A stretch of DNA of 64,000 nt from Halobaculum sp. MBLA0147 (GCF_041361345.1 NZ_JBGKAD010000001.1:1550001-1614000); one strand, 5' to 3'; counted from the first letter of the stretch, positions 7,682-16,120 are shown. Numbers and translations are program-made. The notes: generated by a model not told the origin, from the letters alone.

Positions 7682-8509
7682 ATGAGCGGCACGCGTTCGG
7701 GTGACGACGACTTCGACCGCGTCATCCGGCACATCGAGGACGAGGTGCCGTTCGAGCCCGGCTACTACAACGAGGCGTACCTCGGACGGCGAATCTCCGC
7801 GCGGATGCAACGGCGCGACGCCGACGACCACGCGGAGTACCTGCAGATCCTCCGGTCCGACGAGTCGGAGCGCGAGGAGTTGCTCGACGCCCTGACGATC
7901 AACGTCACCGGCTTCTTCCGGGACCCCGACATGTGGGACCACCTCGTCCCCGTGTTGCGAGACCTGACGGCCGACAACCGCCGGGTCGAGGCGTGGAGCG
8001 CGCCGTGTGCGGACGGCCGCGAGCCGTACTCGCTGCAGATGGTCGCGGAGGACGACGACGAGATCACGGCGCGCCGGCTGAACGTCTCGGCGGTCGACAT
8101 CAGCGAGGACGCCATCGCGGCGGCCCGTGCGGGCGTCTACGAGACCACCCGGACGACGGACATCGAGGACGAACTCGGCCCCCTCGACAGCTACGAGCCG
8201 TACGTCGAACAGGACGGGAACACCTTCCGTGTGCGCGACCGGATCCGCGAGCAGGTGTCGTTCGACACCCACGACCTGATCCGCGACGAGCCGGCCGGCC
8301 AGAAGGACCTCCTGTTGTGTCGGAACCTGCTGATCTACATCGACGCGGAGTACAAGACGCCGCTGTTCGAGACGCTGCAGGCGGCGTTGCGCGACGGCGG
8401 CTACCTCGTGTTGGGGAAGACCGAGAGCGTGCCCCCCGAGTGTCGCGACGCGTTCGAACCGGTCGCGAAGCGGAGCCGTATCTACCGGTACGTCGGCGGA
8501 GGTGACTGA
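7682..8509 (+). CDS. cheR: Chemotaxis protein-glutamate O-methyltransferase CheR
   Basis: Transfers methyl groups from S-adenosylmethionine to transducer glutamates, opposing CheB in adaptation. It has 275 aa. The N-terminal helical domain contains RRISARMQRR, and LTINVTGFFRDPDMWDHLVP is the family signature. The SAM-binding loop is WSAPCADGREPYSLQM, AVDISEDAIAAA is the acidic adenosine-binding strand, and LLLCRNLLIYID plus GYLVLGKTESVP complete the fold. In most family members the SAM loop reads SAACSTGEEPYS; here it is SAPCADGREPYS, a conservative variant. Its stop overlaps the ATG of the HEAT-repeat gene by one base, so they are translated together. Confidence 0.96.
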   Translation: MSGTRSGDDDFDRVIRHIEDEVPFEPGYYNEAYLGRRISARMQRRDADDHAEYLQILRSDESEREELLDALTINVTGFFRDPDMWDHLVPVLRDLTADNRRVEAWSAPCADGREPYSLQMVAEDDDEITARRLNVSAVDISEDAIAAARAGVYETTRTTDIEDELGPLDSYEPYVEQDGNTFRVRDRIREQVSFDTHDLIRDEPAGQKDLLLCRNLLIYIDAEYKTPLFETLQAALRDGGYLVLGKTESVPPECRDAFEPVAKRSRIYRYVGGGD

Positions 8510-9744
8510 TGTCACTGTACCAACTCGCCAGAGACAACCAGACGGAGGAACTGTCCGACCGCGCCAAGTCCAGCGACAGTGCCGCCGTCCGGCGCCGCGC
8601 CGCGGAGATGCTCGGCGACGTTGGCGACGTCGACGACACGCAGGTGACGGAGACGCTGGCGGACCTGGCGTTGACCGACGACGACGCCGAGGTGCGGGCG
8701 ATGGCGGTCGACGCACTCAGCGACCTCGGACAGGAGGCGCTCGAACAGCTGATCGCCCGCGACTCGGCGCTGGACGCGGACATCGAGCCCGGCGACACGG
8801 ACTGGACGGCGATCCGGGCGTTCGCGGACGCGTTGAGCGCCGACCGCCCGGAGTGTCGGATGGCCGCCGCCAGCGCGTTGGGTCGGATCGGCGATCAAGA
8901 CGGCGTCGCGCCGCTGCGGAAGCGACTCGACGACGATGACCCGCGGGTCCGCGAGCGGGTGTGTTACGCGCTGGGGCGGATCGGCCACCCGCAGGCGGTC
9001 GACGCCCTGATCGAGCGGCTCGACGACGAGTTCGAGCGCGTCCGCTCGGCGGCCGCCGACGCGCTGGGGAGTATCGCGACCGGACGGGCGCTGGCAGCCC
9101 TGACGGAGATGCTCGACGACGACAACGAGGCGATCCGGCGCGTCGCGGCGAGTGCGCTCGGCAACGCCGGCAGTGCGGAGCCGGTGCCGGACCTGGTGGC
9201 GGCGTTGAACGACGACCACGAGGCAGTCCGGTACGCGGCGGTGTTCTCGATCATCGAACTGTTGTCGACGGCCCCGCGCGACCAGAGTCACACGGTCCGA
9301 GAGGCGATCGTCGAAGAGCTGGAGGCAGTCGACGACGAGACCGTCGTCGACCCGCTGTTGGAGGTGTTGGAGGAGGCCACCGAGGCTGGCCAGCGTCGCA
9401 ACGCCGTCTGGTTCCTCGGGCGGGTGACCGACGCCGAGGAGCCGCCGACGCGAGTCGTCGACGCGCTGGTCGAGACCCTGTCGGACGACGACCGGATGAC
9501 CGCTCAGTTCGCCTCGACGAGCGTGACGGAACTCGGCGGGTTGTACGTGGAGTCGTCGCTGATCGACCTCCTGGAGGACGCCGACGAACCCAGCGGCGCG
9601 CGAGCGCGGGCGGCGTACGCCCTCGGGGAGGTCGGCGGCGACCGTGCACAGGAGACACTGGACAGGATGACCGACGAAGACGTGGAGCCGGAGGTGCGCA
9701 AACGCGCCTTCTCGGCACTCTCGAAGCTCGGAGGGATTCGATAA
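8509..9744 (+). CDS. HEAT-repeat protein of the chemotaxis cluster
   Basis: A 411-aa all-helical repeat protein: about ten HEAT/PBS-lyase-like units of about 30 residues, each with a (V/I)RRRAAxALGxxG-type core, for example RRRAAEMLGDVG, CRMAAASALGRIGDQ, VRSAAADALGSIATG and IRRVAASALGNAG. Such repeats form a protein-binding solenoid. It lies between cheR and cheF with one-base overlaps on both sides, the position of the HEAT-like protein (OE2401F) described with CheF in Halobacterium salinarum, where these proteins link the Che system to the archaellum. A scaffold role is therefore inferred; no catalytic motif is visible. Confidence 0.85.
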   Translation: MSLYQLARDNQTEELSDRAKSSDSAAVRRRAAEMLGDVGDVDDTQVTETLADLALTDDDAEVRAMAVDALSDLGQEALEQLIARDSALDADIEPGDTDWTAIRAFADALSADRPECRMAAASALGRIGDQDGVAPLRKRLDDDDPRVRERVCYALGRIGHPQAVDALIERLDDEFERVRSAAADALGSIATGRALAALTEMLDDDNEAIRRVAASALGNAGSAEPVPDLVAALNDDHEAVRYAAVFSIIELLSTAPRDQSHTVREAIVEELEAVDDETVVDPLLEVLEEATEAGQRRNAVWFLGRVTDAEEPPTRVVDALVETLSDDDRMTAQFASTSVTELGGLYVESSLIDLLEDADEPSGARARAAYALGEVGGDRAQETLDRMTDEDVEPEVRKRAFSALSKLGGIR

Positions 9745-10622
9745 TGGCAGCACAAGACGATCAAGAGGAGTACATGCTCGCGGACACCAAGGGCAGGTTC
9801 GCCCAGGCCGTCAAGGACGGCCGGCCACTCAACGACGTCTCGTGGACGCCGGGCCGGATCGTCCTCTCGAACCGACGGCTCGTGCTCGTCGGCAACGACG
9901 GCAAGCGGACGATCCCGCTGTCGGACGTCTCGAAGATCGGCGGCCGCCACGACGTGACCCAGGAGGTCAGGCGGGTGTCGAACTACGTCAGCTTCCGGCT
10001 GGGCGAAGACGTCCTGTTGGTGGCCACGCAGAACCACGAGGAGTTCCAGACGAACGTCTACCAGGCGTTCCTGGACAGACGCGTCATCTACGCCCGCCAC
10101 CCGGCGGTCGCGGGTGGTGTCGTCCAGGACAGCGAGTGGGAGAAGGCCCGCCTGAAGGTGGAGGCCGACGGGGTCTCCGTCGCCTTGGAGTCGGGTGACT
10201 TCGTCCGCCTGGAGTTGGACGACATCGGGACGCTCGACACCGCCGAACGCACCGTCTTCGACGAGAAGCGGCAGGTGATCGAGGCGGAACACACCAACGA
10301 CGAGGGTGGCAGCGTCCAGACGTACCTCTCCGGCGAGGGGTGGCGGATGGCGGTGCTCAAGTCGTACCTCGGCCAGAACCAGGAGCGCACCAGCGGCGCG
10401 GTCGAACTCTCCGAGTCGGAACGCGAGGTGTTGATGGCGCTGTACTCCGGCGTCTCCTCGTTCGACGTGCCGCAGTTCCTCGACATGGACGTCGAACGGG
10501 TCGAGGAGATCTTCGAACGCCTCATCGAGGTGAACGTCTTAGAGGAGGTCCGGACACGCCGCGAGGTGAACCTCAAACCCCGCGGGCGGAACATCGCCAG
10601 CGAGGCGATGAACGAGCAGTAG
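9744..10622 (+). CDS. cheF: Archaeal chemotaxis adaptor CheF (DUF439)
   Basis: CheF proteins (DUF439) connect the bacterial-type chemotaxis machinery (CheY, CheC/CheD) to the archaellum motor complex. The protein is 292 aa from ATG 9744, which overlaps the preceding TAA. The N-terminal two-thirds are beta-rich (WTPGRIVLSNRRLVLVG, IPLSDVSKIGGRHDV, SNYVSFRLGEDVLLVATQ), like a PH-type fold. The C-terminal ~70 residues, from VELSESEREVLMALYSGVSS to LEEVRTRREVNLKPRGR, resemble a winged helix. Last gene of the che operon. CheY, CheC and CheD are not in the window. Confidence 0.9.
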   Translation: MAAQDDQEEYMLADTKGRFAQAVKDGRPLNDVSWTPGRIVLSNRRLVLVGNDGKRTIPLSDVSKIGGRHDVTQEVRRVSNYVSFRLGEDVLLVATQNHEEFQTNVYQAFLDRRVIYARHPAVAGGVVQDSEWEKARLKVEADGVSVALESGDFVRLELDDIGTLDTAERTVFDEKRQVIEAEHTNDEGGSVQTYLSGEGWRMAVLKSYLGQNQERTSGAVELSESEREVLMALYSGVSSFDVPQFLDMDVERVEEIFERLIEVNVLEEVRTRREVNLKPRGRNIASEAMNEQ

Positions 10623-10677
10623 ACGGACGCTGTCGGATCGAATCCCCTCTCTCACTCCGCGGCCGTCACACTACGCG

Positions 10678-10953
10678 CTACAGGTGTCGCTTCAGGACGG
10701 CGTACTTGCCCTGGCACTCGTTTCTGAGGAACCGCGTCACGTCGGCACCGTACCCGCTGGGGATACAGATCCCCCGGCCGTTGCGATCGAGGAAGTCGAG
10801 GTCCGCACAGGCCCGACTCACGGCGTTGGCCGCGCTCGTCCCGGCGACGTTCTTCGGGTACCGATCCTCGACGGTCCGTGTGGAGACGCGACCGCCCCCG
10901 GCACCGGCGAGTCGGAGCACGACCCCGACCACGTGGCACTTGGGATTCTGCAC
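10678..10953 (-). CDS. Small uncharacterised protein, possible winged-helix
   Basis: A 91-aa protein from GTG 10953 (MQNPKCHVVGVVLRLAG...). The section STRTVEDRYPKNVAGTSAANAVSRACADLDFLD followed by GRGICIPSGY looks like a helix-turn-helix with a wing, but I do not recognise the family. Support for a real gene comes from a good TATA element (TTATACC, 10977-10986 on this strand) 26-29 bases before the GTG and from sensible codon usage. Four cysteines are spread along it. It is convergent with cheF. Confidence 0.6.
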   Translation of the reverse strand: MQNPKCHVVGVVLRLAGAGGGRVSTRTVEDRYPKNVAGTSAANAVSRACADLDFLDRNGRGICIPSGYGADVTRFLRNECQGKYAVLKRHL

Positions 10954-10976
10954 TGTCGTCTAGTGTGATCCTCTCT

Positions 10977-10986
10977 GGTATAACAT
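10977..10986 (-). promoter_or_regulatory. TATA box for the 10678-10953 gene
   Basis: Minus-strand ATGTTATACC, centred about 28 bases upstream of GTG 10953, consistent with a leaderless mRNA. Confidence 0.6.
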
Positions 10987-11162
10987 CTTCCGTACCAGCG
11001 ACCCACAGATCGTTACCGTGGTGTCCGTCGGCAGCGTTGTGTCTGTCTAGATCGACATATCTGTCTGCACACAACGACAACACTTATGCCGAGTGGGACT
11101 CGTTTAGTAAATCGAGACCAGTGAGTACGGTGTGGTCCTCGCTGGAACGGATGTGATCCACG

Positions 11163-11519
11163 ATGTCCGAGACAACCCAGAACCGGTGGCAGGGCAGAGA
11201 GATGAAACGACGGCGGTTGGAGGAGCCGAGCGGCTGGCTGTATCTCACGAAGAACGATCACGCACAACTGTTGATCGATGCCCTGATCGACGGACACCCA
11301 GACAGCTTCAACAAGTCCGAACTCGCCGACTTCGCGGGCGTGAGTCGGGACGTGGTCCACGACCACCTCGACCTACTCGTGGAACTCGGTGTCGCCGCAG
11401 ATGCCGGCCGCGGAGACCGCTCGCGGTACCGGTTCGATCCAGAGAGCCGTGTGAGCGAGTGCATCCTAGAGATGGACGCCGCGGTACAGGAGGCACGCGG
11501 AGAGTCGCGGTCGAACTGA
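11163..11519 (+). CDS. Winged-helix DNA-binding protein
   Basis: A 118-aa regulator. Residues about 38-100 form a winged helix: LLIDALIDGHPDSFNKSELADFAGVSRDVVHDHLDLLVELGVA, then a wing with GRGDRSRYRF. This resembles the MarR/ArsR-like haloarchaeal HTH proteins that often control neighbouring genes. It starts at ATG 11163. GTTTAGTAAATC (11102-11113) is a possible promoter about 50-60 bases upstream. It is convergent with the membrane protein at 11526; its target is unknown. Confidence 0.75.
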   Translation: MSETTQNRWQGREMKRRRLEEPSGWLYLTKNDHAQLLIDALIDGHPDSFNKSELADFAGVSRDVVHDHLDLLVELGVAADAGRGDRSRYRFDPESRVSECILEMDAAVQEARGESRSN

Positions 11520-11525
11520 AGCGGA

Positions 11526-12155
11526 CTACTCTCGTGACTCCCTGAGCCGCCCGAGCTCGACCGCGATGTCCTCCAGTGCCGACGCCGTCGGCCCGCGTGC
11601 GATGTCCGGTGCGGGTCCAATCTCGGACAGTTCGTACCGGAGATCGACCGACACCTCGTCGTCGAAGGCATCACGGAGCGTCCCGGTGACACGCAGTTCG
11701 GTGAACTCGTCGGAGGCCGTCGCCTCCTCGTCGGTCAACTTCCCGAACGGGTCCTCGAGGATCGGGTACGACTGGTCGATCCCGAGGTTCCGGATCGAGA
11801 GCCGCGTCGTCTCCGTCTCGCCACTCGCTCTCACCGCGTGTAACGTCACTTCCACCTCTCGTGCGGGACCGTTACCGACATTCAGTAGCTCTGGAACGAC
11901 ACCGTACTCCTCGGTGACGACGGTCAGCACCGGTGCCGACTCCCGTCGGCGGCTCTCCCGTGATTCGAGCAGGAGTCCGTACGTGAGGTACGCGTACGTC
12001 GCCGTCACCACGATCAACAGCAGTGACGTCACAACAGAGATTCTCCTCGGGCCGACGTTTCCGGTGACGGCGAGCGCGGCGAGCAGGGTGCTCACGAGAA
12101 CGACACCGACGAGCACGGGGACGCCGACTCGCGCTGGCTTCTCCGTGAACGACAT
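11526..12155 (-). CDS. Membrane protein with two N-terminal helices and a beta-rich soluble domain
   Basis: A 209-aa protein. Two transmembrane segments are visible near the N-terminus (VGVPVLVGVVLVSTLLAAL and ISVVTSLLLIVVTATYAYL), then RESRRRESAPVLTVVTEEYG and a domain of about 130 residues with alternating hydrophobic residues. The pattern of two helices then a variable domain containing an NVGNGPAREVEV-like motif is common in haloarchaeal proteins of unknown function. ATG 12155 is chosen over 12164 because the TATA-like TTTAATC (about 12177-12186) lies about 27 bases upstream of it. Confidence 0.7.
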   Translation of the reverse strand: MSFTEKPARVGVPVLVGVVLVSTLLAALAVTGNVGPRRISVVTSLLLIVVTATYAYLTYGLLLESRESRRRESAPVLTVVTEEYGVVPELLNVGNGPAREVEVTLHAVRASGETETTRLSIRNLGIDQSYPILEDPFGKLTDEEATASDEFTELRVTGTLRDAFDDEVSVDLRYELSEIGPAPDIARGPTASALEDIAVELGRLRESRE

Positions 12156-12175
12156 AACTAACATTGACTATTTTG

Positions 12176-12187
12176 GAGATTAAATTC
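12176..12187 (-). promoter_or_regulatory. TATA box for the 11526-12155 gene
   Basis: Minus-strand GAATTTAATCTC, about 27 bases before ATG 12155. Confidence 0.55.
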
Positions 12188-12273
12188 TTCCGTTTCTGAC
12201 ACAGCCACCCCCCCAGCGGAGAACTGGCAACGTTTGCGACAGGCATTTGCCCACCCGCTCCCGACCACGCGGT

Positions 12274-13437
12274 ATGCTCGACTACGTGGGCCTGGAGGCG
12301 GATCTGACCGAGGAGGAGCGGCTGATCCGCGACTCGGCCCGGGAGTTCGTCCGCGAGGAGGTCCGACCGGAGATCGCGACCCACTACCAGGAGGGGACGT
12401 TCCCGACGGAGCTGATCCCCGAGATGGGTGAGATGGGATTCTACGCGCCGAACCTCGAGGGGTACGGCTCGCCGAACGTCTCCGAGCGCGCCTACGGCGT
12501 GTTGATGCAGGAGTTGGAGGCGTGTGACTCCGGGCTGCGCTCGATGGCGTCCGTCCAGGGCGCACTCGTCATGTACCCGATCCACGCCTTCGGCAGCGAG
12601 GCCCAGAAGGAGGAGTGGCTCCCGCAGTTGGGAGCCGGCGAGGCGGTGGGCTGTTTCGGGTTGACGGAGCCGGACCACGGCTCGAACCCCGCGGGGATGG
12701 AGACGACGGCGGAACGAGACGCCGACGGCTTCGTGTTGAACGGCGCGAAGACGTGGATCACGAACTCCCCAATCGCGGACGTGGCGGTCGTGTGGGCGCG
12801 GGTGACCTCGGCCGAGGACGCGCCGGTGCGCGGGTTCCTCGTCGAGACGGACCGCGCGGGCGTGACCACCAACGAGATCGACGACAAGCTGTCGATGCGG
12901 GCGTCGGTCACCGGCGAGATCGACCTCGACGACGTGCGGGTCCCCGAGGAGAACGTCCTCCCGGGCGTCGAGGGGATGAAGGGGCCGCTGTCGTGTCTCA
13001 CGCAGGCGCGGTTCGGGATCGCCTGGGGGGCCGTCGGCGCCGCGCGGGACTGTTTCGAGACAGCCCGCGAGTACGCGACGGACCGCGAACAGTTCGGCGG
13101 GCCGATCGCCCGGTTCCAGCTCCAACAGGACAAGCTGGCGGAGATGGCGACGCAGATCACCCTCGCGCAGCTGTTGGCGTACCGGCTGGCGGACCTCAAG
13201 GAACGCGGCGAGTTGCGCCCCCAGCAGGTGTCGATGGCCAAGCGCAACAACGTCCGGATGGCCCGCGAGCAGGCGAAGGTGGCCCGCGAGATGCTCGGCG
13301 GTAACGGGATCACCGCCGACTACTCCCCGATGCGACACATGGCGAACCTCGAGACGGTGTACACCTACGAGGGGACCCACGACATCCACACGCTGATCCT
13401 CGGCGAGGATCTGACCGGGTTCGCGGCGTTCGAGTAG
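12274..13437 (+). CDS. Acyl-CoA dehydrogenase, glutaryl-CoA dehydrogenase-like
   Basis: FAD enzyme oxidising an acyl-CoA thioester and passing electrons to ETF. It has 387 aa from ATG 12274. Family marks are GCFGLTEPDHGSNPAGMET (FAD-binding signature), VLNGAKTWITNSPIADVAVV, TQARFGIAWGAVGAARDCF, REQFGGPIARFQLQQDKLA, MLGGNGITADY and TYEGTHDIHTLILG. Glu366 in YEGTH is the catalytic base, and this placement plus the EGTHDIH text resemble glutaryl-CoA dehydrogenase, which also decarboxylates. It stands alone with no ETF or CoA-transferase gene beside it, so the substrate is inferred from motif similarity only. Confidence 0.88.
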   Translation: MLDYVGLEADLTEEERLIRDSAREFVREEVRPEIATHYQEGTFPTELIPEMGEMGFYAPNLEGYGSPNVSERAYGVLMQELEACDSGLRSMASVQGALVMYPIHAFGSEAQKEEWLPQLGAGEAVGCFGLTEPDHGSNPAGMETTAERDADGFVLNGAKTWITNSPIADVAVVWARVTSAEDAPVRGFLVETDRAGVTTNEIDDKLSMRASVTGEIDLDDVRVPEENVLPGVEGMKGPLSCLTQARFGIAWGAVGAARDCFETAREYATDREQFGGPIARFQLQQDKLAEMATQITLAQLLAYRLADLKERGELRPQQVSMAKRNNVRMAREQAKVAREMLGGNGITADYSPMRHMANLETVYTYEGTHDIHTLILGEDLTGFAAFE

Positions 13438-13491
13438 GCATCGGAGAGTACCGAAGTGCGAGTGAACCGTCGGAGAACACCCGGCGACGGG

Positions 13492-13526
13492 AGTCGTACG
13501 AACGCTTCACGACGACAGTCGTACGA
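13492..13526. promoter_or_regulatory. Twin AGTCGTACGA repeats upstream of the toxin-antitoxin operon
   Basis: AGTCGTACGA occurs at 13492-13501 and 13517-13526, 25 bases apart. Each contains the palindrome TCGTACGA, and the pair ends next to the TATA-like CTTTTCACC (13530-13538) of the DUF433 gene. Antitoxins commonly bind such sites to autoregulate; binding is inferred. Confidence 0.45.
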
Positions 13527-13560
13527 GCCCTTTTCACCGAAGACGGTACAAGGTGTCCGT

Positions 13561-13836
13561 ATGAGCGTCACCATCCCGATCGTCGCGACGGAGGAGGTAC
13601 TGGGTGGGAAACCTCGGATCGAGGGGACACGAATCGGCGTCTACCAGGTCGGCACACTCCGGCGTGACGCCGGGTGGTCGCGTGAGGAGCTCGCCGTGGA
13701 GTTCGACCTCGACGACGACGAGATCGACGCGGCACTCGAGTACTACGACACGCACTCGGACGAGATGGCGGCGATCGAGGCGTCGCGCGAGGAGGCCGTG
13801 TCGGCGATCCGGGATCGAAGCCGTGCCCCGGAGTGA
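13561..13836 (+). CDS. DUF433 antitoxin-like protein
   Basis: A 91-aa protein with the DUF433 (VapB45-like) layout: IVATEEVLGGKPRIEGTRI, then YQVGTLRRDAGWSREELAVEF and DLDDDEIDAALEYYDTHSDE, a helix-turn-helix-like domain. Its gene overlaps the following PIN-like gene by 14 bases, the standard arrangement of a DUF433/DUF5615 pair. It probably neutralises the downstream nuclease-like protein and represses its own promoter, where two AGTCGTACGA repeats are visible. ATG 13561 is about 26 bases after CTTTTCACC, consistent with a leaderless mRNA. Confidence 0.82.
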   Translation: MSVTIPIVATEEVLGGKPRIEGTRIGVYQVGTLRRDAGWSREELAVEFDLDDDEIDAALEYYDTHSDEMAAIEASREEAVSAIRDRSRAPE

Positions 13837-14164
13837 ACTCCGACTCCTGTGCGACCAGAACGTCGCGCGACGGTACGTCTCCGGGTTCCGTTCGGCGTCC
13901 GACTTCGCGGTCGCGACGGTTCGGGAGCGACTCGACCCGCGTGCCGCCGACGCGGACATCGCGGCGGACGCCGTCGAGAACGGACTCGTCGTGTTCACCA
14001 GTGACGACGACTTCTTCCGCATCGACACACGGTGTGGTCGGATACACTACGCACAGGAGGCCGCTCCCGAGGTGGGAACGGTCGTCGACGCCGTCCGAGC
14101 CGTCGCCGACGCGTACGACGACCACGGACTGATCGTCGAACACGTGCCAGACGGGTGGATCTGA
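13823..14164 (+). CDS. DUF5615 PIN-like toxin candidate
   Basis: A 113-aa protein from GTG 13823. LLCDQNVARRYVSGF provides the first conserved Asp of the PIN-like (Mut7-C/DUF5615) fold, and ADIAADAVENGLVVFTSDDDFFRI gives the central helix and the TSDDDF acidic motif. These are the usual metal-binding positions of PIN-type RNases. It overlaps the DUF433 gene, making a VapBC-like type II toxin-antitoxin operon. No partner tRNA or mRNA target can be deduced. Confidence 0.8.
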   Translation: MPRSELRLLCDQNVARRYVSGFRSASDFAVATVRERLDPRAADADIAADAVENGLVVFTSDDDFFRIDTRCGRIHYAQEAAPEVGTVVDAVRAVADAYDDHGLIVEHVPDGWI

Positions 14165-14240
14165 TCGAGTCGGGGGTCGCACCGACCCGACGGGACACCT
14201 ACCCCACCACTCCCGCACCGCACACGCACGACCCACCCGA

Positions 14241-14249
14241 CACTTATCT
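14241..14249 (+). promoter_or_regulatory. TATA box for the FAD disulfide oxidoreductase gene
   Basis: CACTTATCT is centred about 28 bases before GTG 14273. Confidence 0.5.
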
Positions 14250-14272
14250 CCTCGCTGTGCGTCGCCAGAGCC

Positions 14273-15706
14273 GTGTCGGACCCCTTCGTCGTGATCGGCG
14301 GGGACGCCGCCGGTCTCAGTGCCGCCAGCAAGTGTAAGCGCACGGACCCGGACAGAGACGTGCTCGTCTTCGAGAAGGGCCGGTGGGTGTCGTACGCCCA
14401 CTGCGGGATGCCCTACTACGTCAAAGGCGAGGTCGACGACCTGCTGTCGCTCACCACGCTCTCCCCCGACGAGGTGACGGAGCGCGGGATCGACCTCAGA
14501 CGGGAACACGAGGTGACGGCGATCGACACGGCACGGCGAACCGTCACCGTCGACCCGGTCGACGGAGAGCCGTTCGAGCAGTCGTACGGGGACCTCCTCG
14601 TCGCCACCGGCGCGCGGGCGATCGCACCGATCGACGGCGTCGACCGCGACGGGGTGTTCACGCTCCACCACATGGACTCGGCGGCCGCGCTGCGGGCGTT
14701 CCTCGAACCACCGGGCGCGATCGACCCGGAGACGGTCGGAAACGGGTACACGGACACCGCGTACGTCCAGGCGTACGCCGAGCGCGAGCAGCCGGCGACG
14801 GCGGCCGTCGTCGGCGGCGGCTACGTCGGGATCGAGACCTGCGAGGCGTTGGCGGCGTGGGGGCTCGACGTCCACCTGTTCCAGCGTGGGCCGGCGGTGC
14901 TGCCTCCGTTCGGCGAGGCGGTGAGCGAGGCCGTCGCGACGGAACTCCGCGAGCAAGGGGTACAACTCCACCTCGACTGCGAAGTTCGGGCGCTGGTCGG
15001 TGACGAGGGAGACGACAGTGCCCTCACGAGCGTCGCACACACGGACGGGGAGACGCCGGTCGATCTGGCGGTCGTGGGTGTCGGCGTCCAGCCGAACGCC
15101 GAGATCGCGGCCGACGCGGGGATCGAGACGGCGGCGGCGGGTGCGGTCGCCGTCGACGATTACGGGCGGACGAGCGTGCCGGACGTGTACGCCGCGGGAG
15201 ACTGTGCGGTCGCGGAGCACGTCGTCACCGGCGAGCGGACGTGGGTCCCGCTGGGGCTGACGGCGAACCGGGCCGGCCGAGCGGTCGGCGCGACGGTCGG
15301 TGGCGACCCGACGCCGACCGGCGGCGTCGCCGGAACGGCCGCGGTGAAGGCGTTCGAGGTAGAGTGTGGTCGGACTGGTCTCCTCGACCACGAGGCGGCC
15401 CGCGAGGCGGGGTTCGACCCCGTGAGCGAGACGGTGACCGCGAACTCCCGGTCGGGGTACTACCCCGGGGCGGCGGACACGACCGTGACGCTGTGTGCGG
15501 ACCGCGTGAGCGGGCGGCTCCTCGGCGGCAGCGTCGTCGGCGCGGACCGCGCCGCGGTGCGGATCGACACGGTCGCGACGGCACTCGAAGGTGGCCTGAC
15601 CGTCGCCGAACTCGAACGGACGGATCTCGCGTACGCACCGCCGTTCTCGCCCGTGTGGGACCCGGTGTTGGTCGCCGCGAAGGTGTTGGCCGGCGAGGTG
15701 GCGTGA
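14273..15706 (+). CDS. FAD-dependent CoA-disulfide reductase/NADH oxidase-like enzyme
   Basis: A 477-aa flavoprotein of the pyridine nucleotide-disulfide oxidoreductase family. The N-terminal FAD motif is VVIGGDAAGLSAASKCKR, and a single redox cysteine Cys44 lies in SYAHCGMPYYVKG, as in CoA-disulfide reductases and NADH oxidases. The second dinucleotide motif is AAVVGGGYVGIETCEAL, and VYAAGDCA closes the FAD site. The C-terminal dimerisation domain has FEVECGRTGL and LLGGSVVGADRAAVRIDTV. A role in CoA thiol redox balance or peroxide/oxygen defence follows from the family. GTG 14273 lies about 28 bases after a TATA box, suggesting a leaderless mRNA. Confidence 0.87.
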   Translation: MSDPFVVIGGDAAGLSAASKCKRTDPDRDVLVFEKGRWVSYAHCGMPYYVKGEVDDLLSLTTLSPDEVTERGIDLRREHEVTAIDTARRTVTVDPVDGEPFEQSYGDLLVATGARAIAPIDGVDRDGVFTLHHMDSAAALRAFLEPPGAIDPETVGNGYTDTAYVQAYAEREQPATAAVVGGGYVGIETCEALAAWGLDVHLFQRGPAVLPPFGEAVSEAVATELREQGVQLHLDCEVRALVGDEGDDSALTSVAHTDGETPVDLAVVGVGVQPNAEIAADAGIETAAAGAVAVDDYGRTSVPDVYAAGDCAVAEHVVTGERTWVPLGLTANRAGRAVGATVGGDPTPTGGVAGTAAVKAFEVECGRTGLLDHEAAREAGFDPVSETVTANSRSGYYPGAADTTVTLCADRVSGRLLGGSVVGADRAAVRIDTVATALEGGLTVAELERTDLAYAPPFSPVWDPVLVAAKVLAGEVA

Positions 15707-15802
15707 GATCGGCGACGGAGTCGGGAAGGCGCCGAAGCGAGCGGTAGTGAAGCTTGTGGATTCTGTGGGTTTCAAGAGCCTGCCCGACGTGTCTCACGTT
15801 CC

Positions 15803-16120
15803 ATGCGGAAGAACGAACTCCTCCACGTCCACGGGCTCCTGTTGGGGATCGCCCGAGAGTTCACCGAGCGTGACGTGGTGGCCGACGACGCACTCGACAC
15901 GTACCGCGAGCTGGGGGTGACGCCGATGTCGTTGCGTGCGGCCCGCGACGACCACGCCGAGGCAGTCCTGGAGTTGGGCGGAGCGCTGGCGGCGGCAGTC
16001 GACGACGGTGACGGCGACGAGGCCGAGCGAACTCCCTCCGAAGGTGGCGTGTCCGACGGGGAGGGGTCCGACGAGGAGACAGTCGACGAGAGTGGTCGTG
16101 TGACGACGGAGTCGAGTTGA
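15803..16120 (+). CDS. UPF0058-type small protein
   Basis: A 105-aa protein beginning MRKNELLHVHGLLLGIAREF, the conserved start of the haloarchaeal UPF0058 family. A helical segment with YRELGVTPMSLRAARDDHAEA follows, then a highly acidic, probably disordered tail (about 40 residues of Asp/Glu/Ser/Gly). The family function is unknown. ATG 15803 follows GGGTTTCAAG (15768-15777), a possible TATA about 30 bases upstream. Confidence 0.75.
   Translation: MRKNELLHVHGLLLGIAREFTERDVVADDALDTYRELGVTPMSLRAARDDHAEAVLELGGALAAAVDDGDGDEAERTPSEGGVSDGEGSDEETVDESGRVTTESS

Noticed and set aside
10684-10968. Plus-strand 94-codon frame opposite the small gene at 10678-10953
   Set aside because: The minus-strand frame has the better promoter and more protein-like sequence; both cannot easily be coding.
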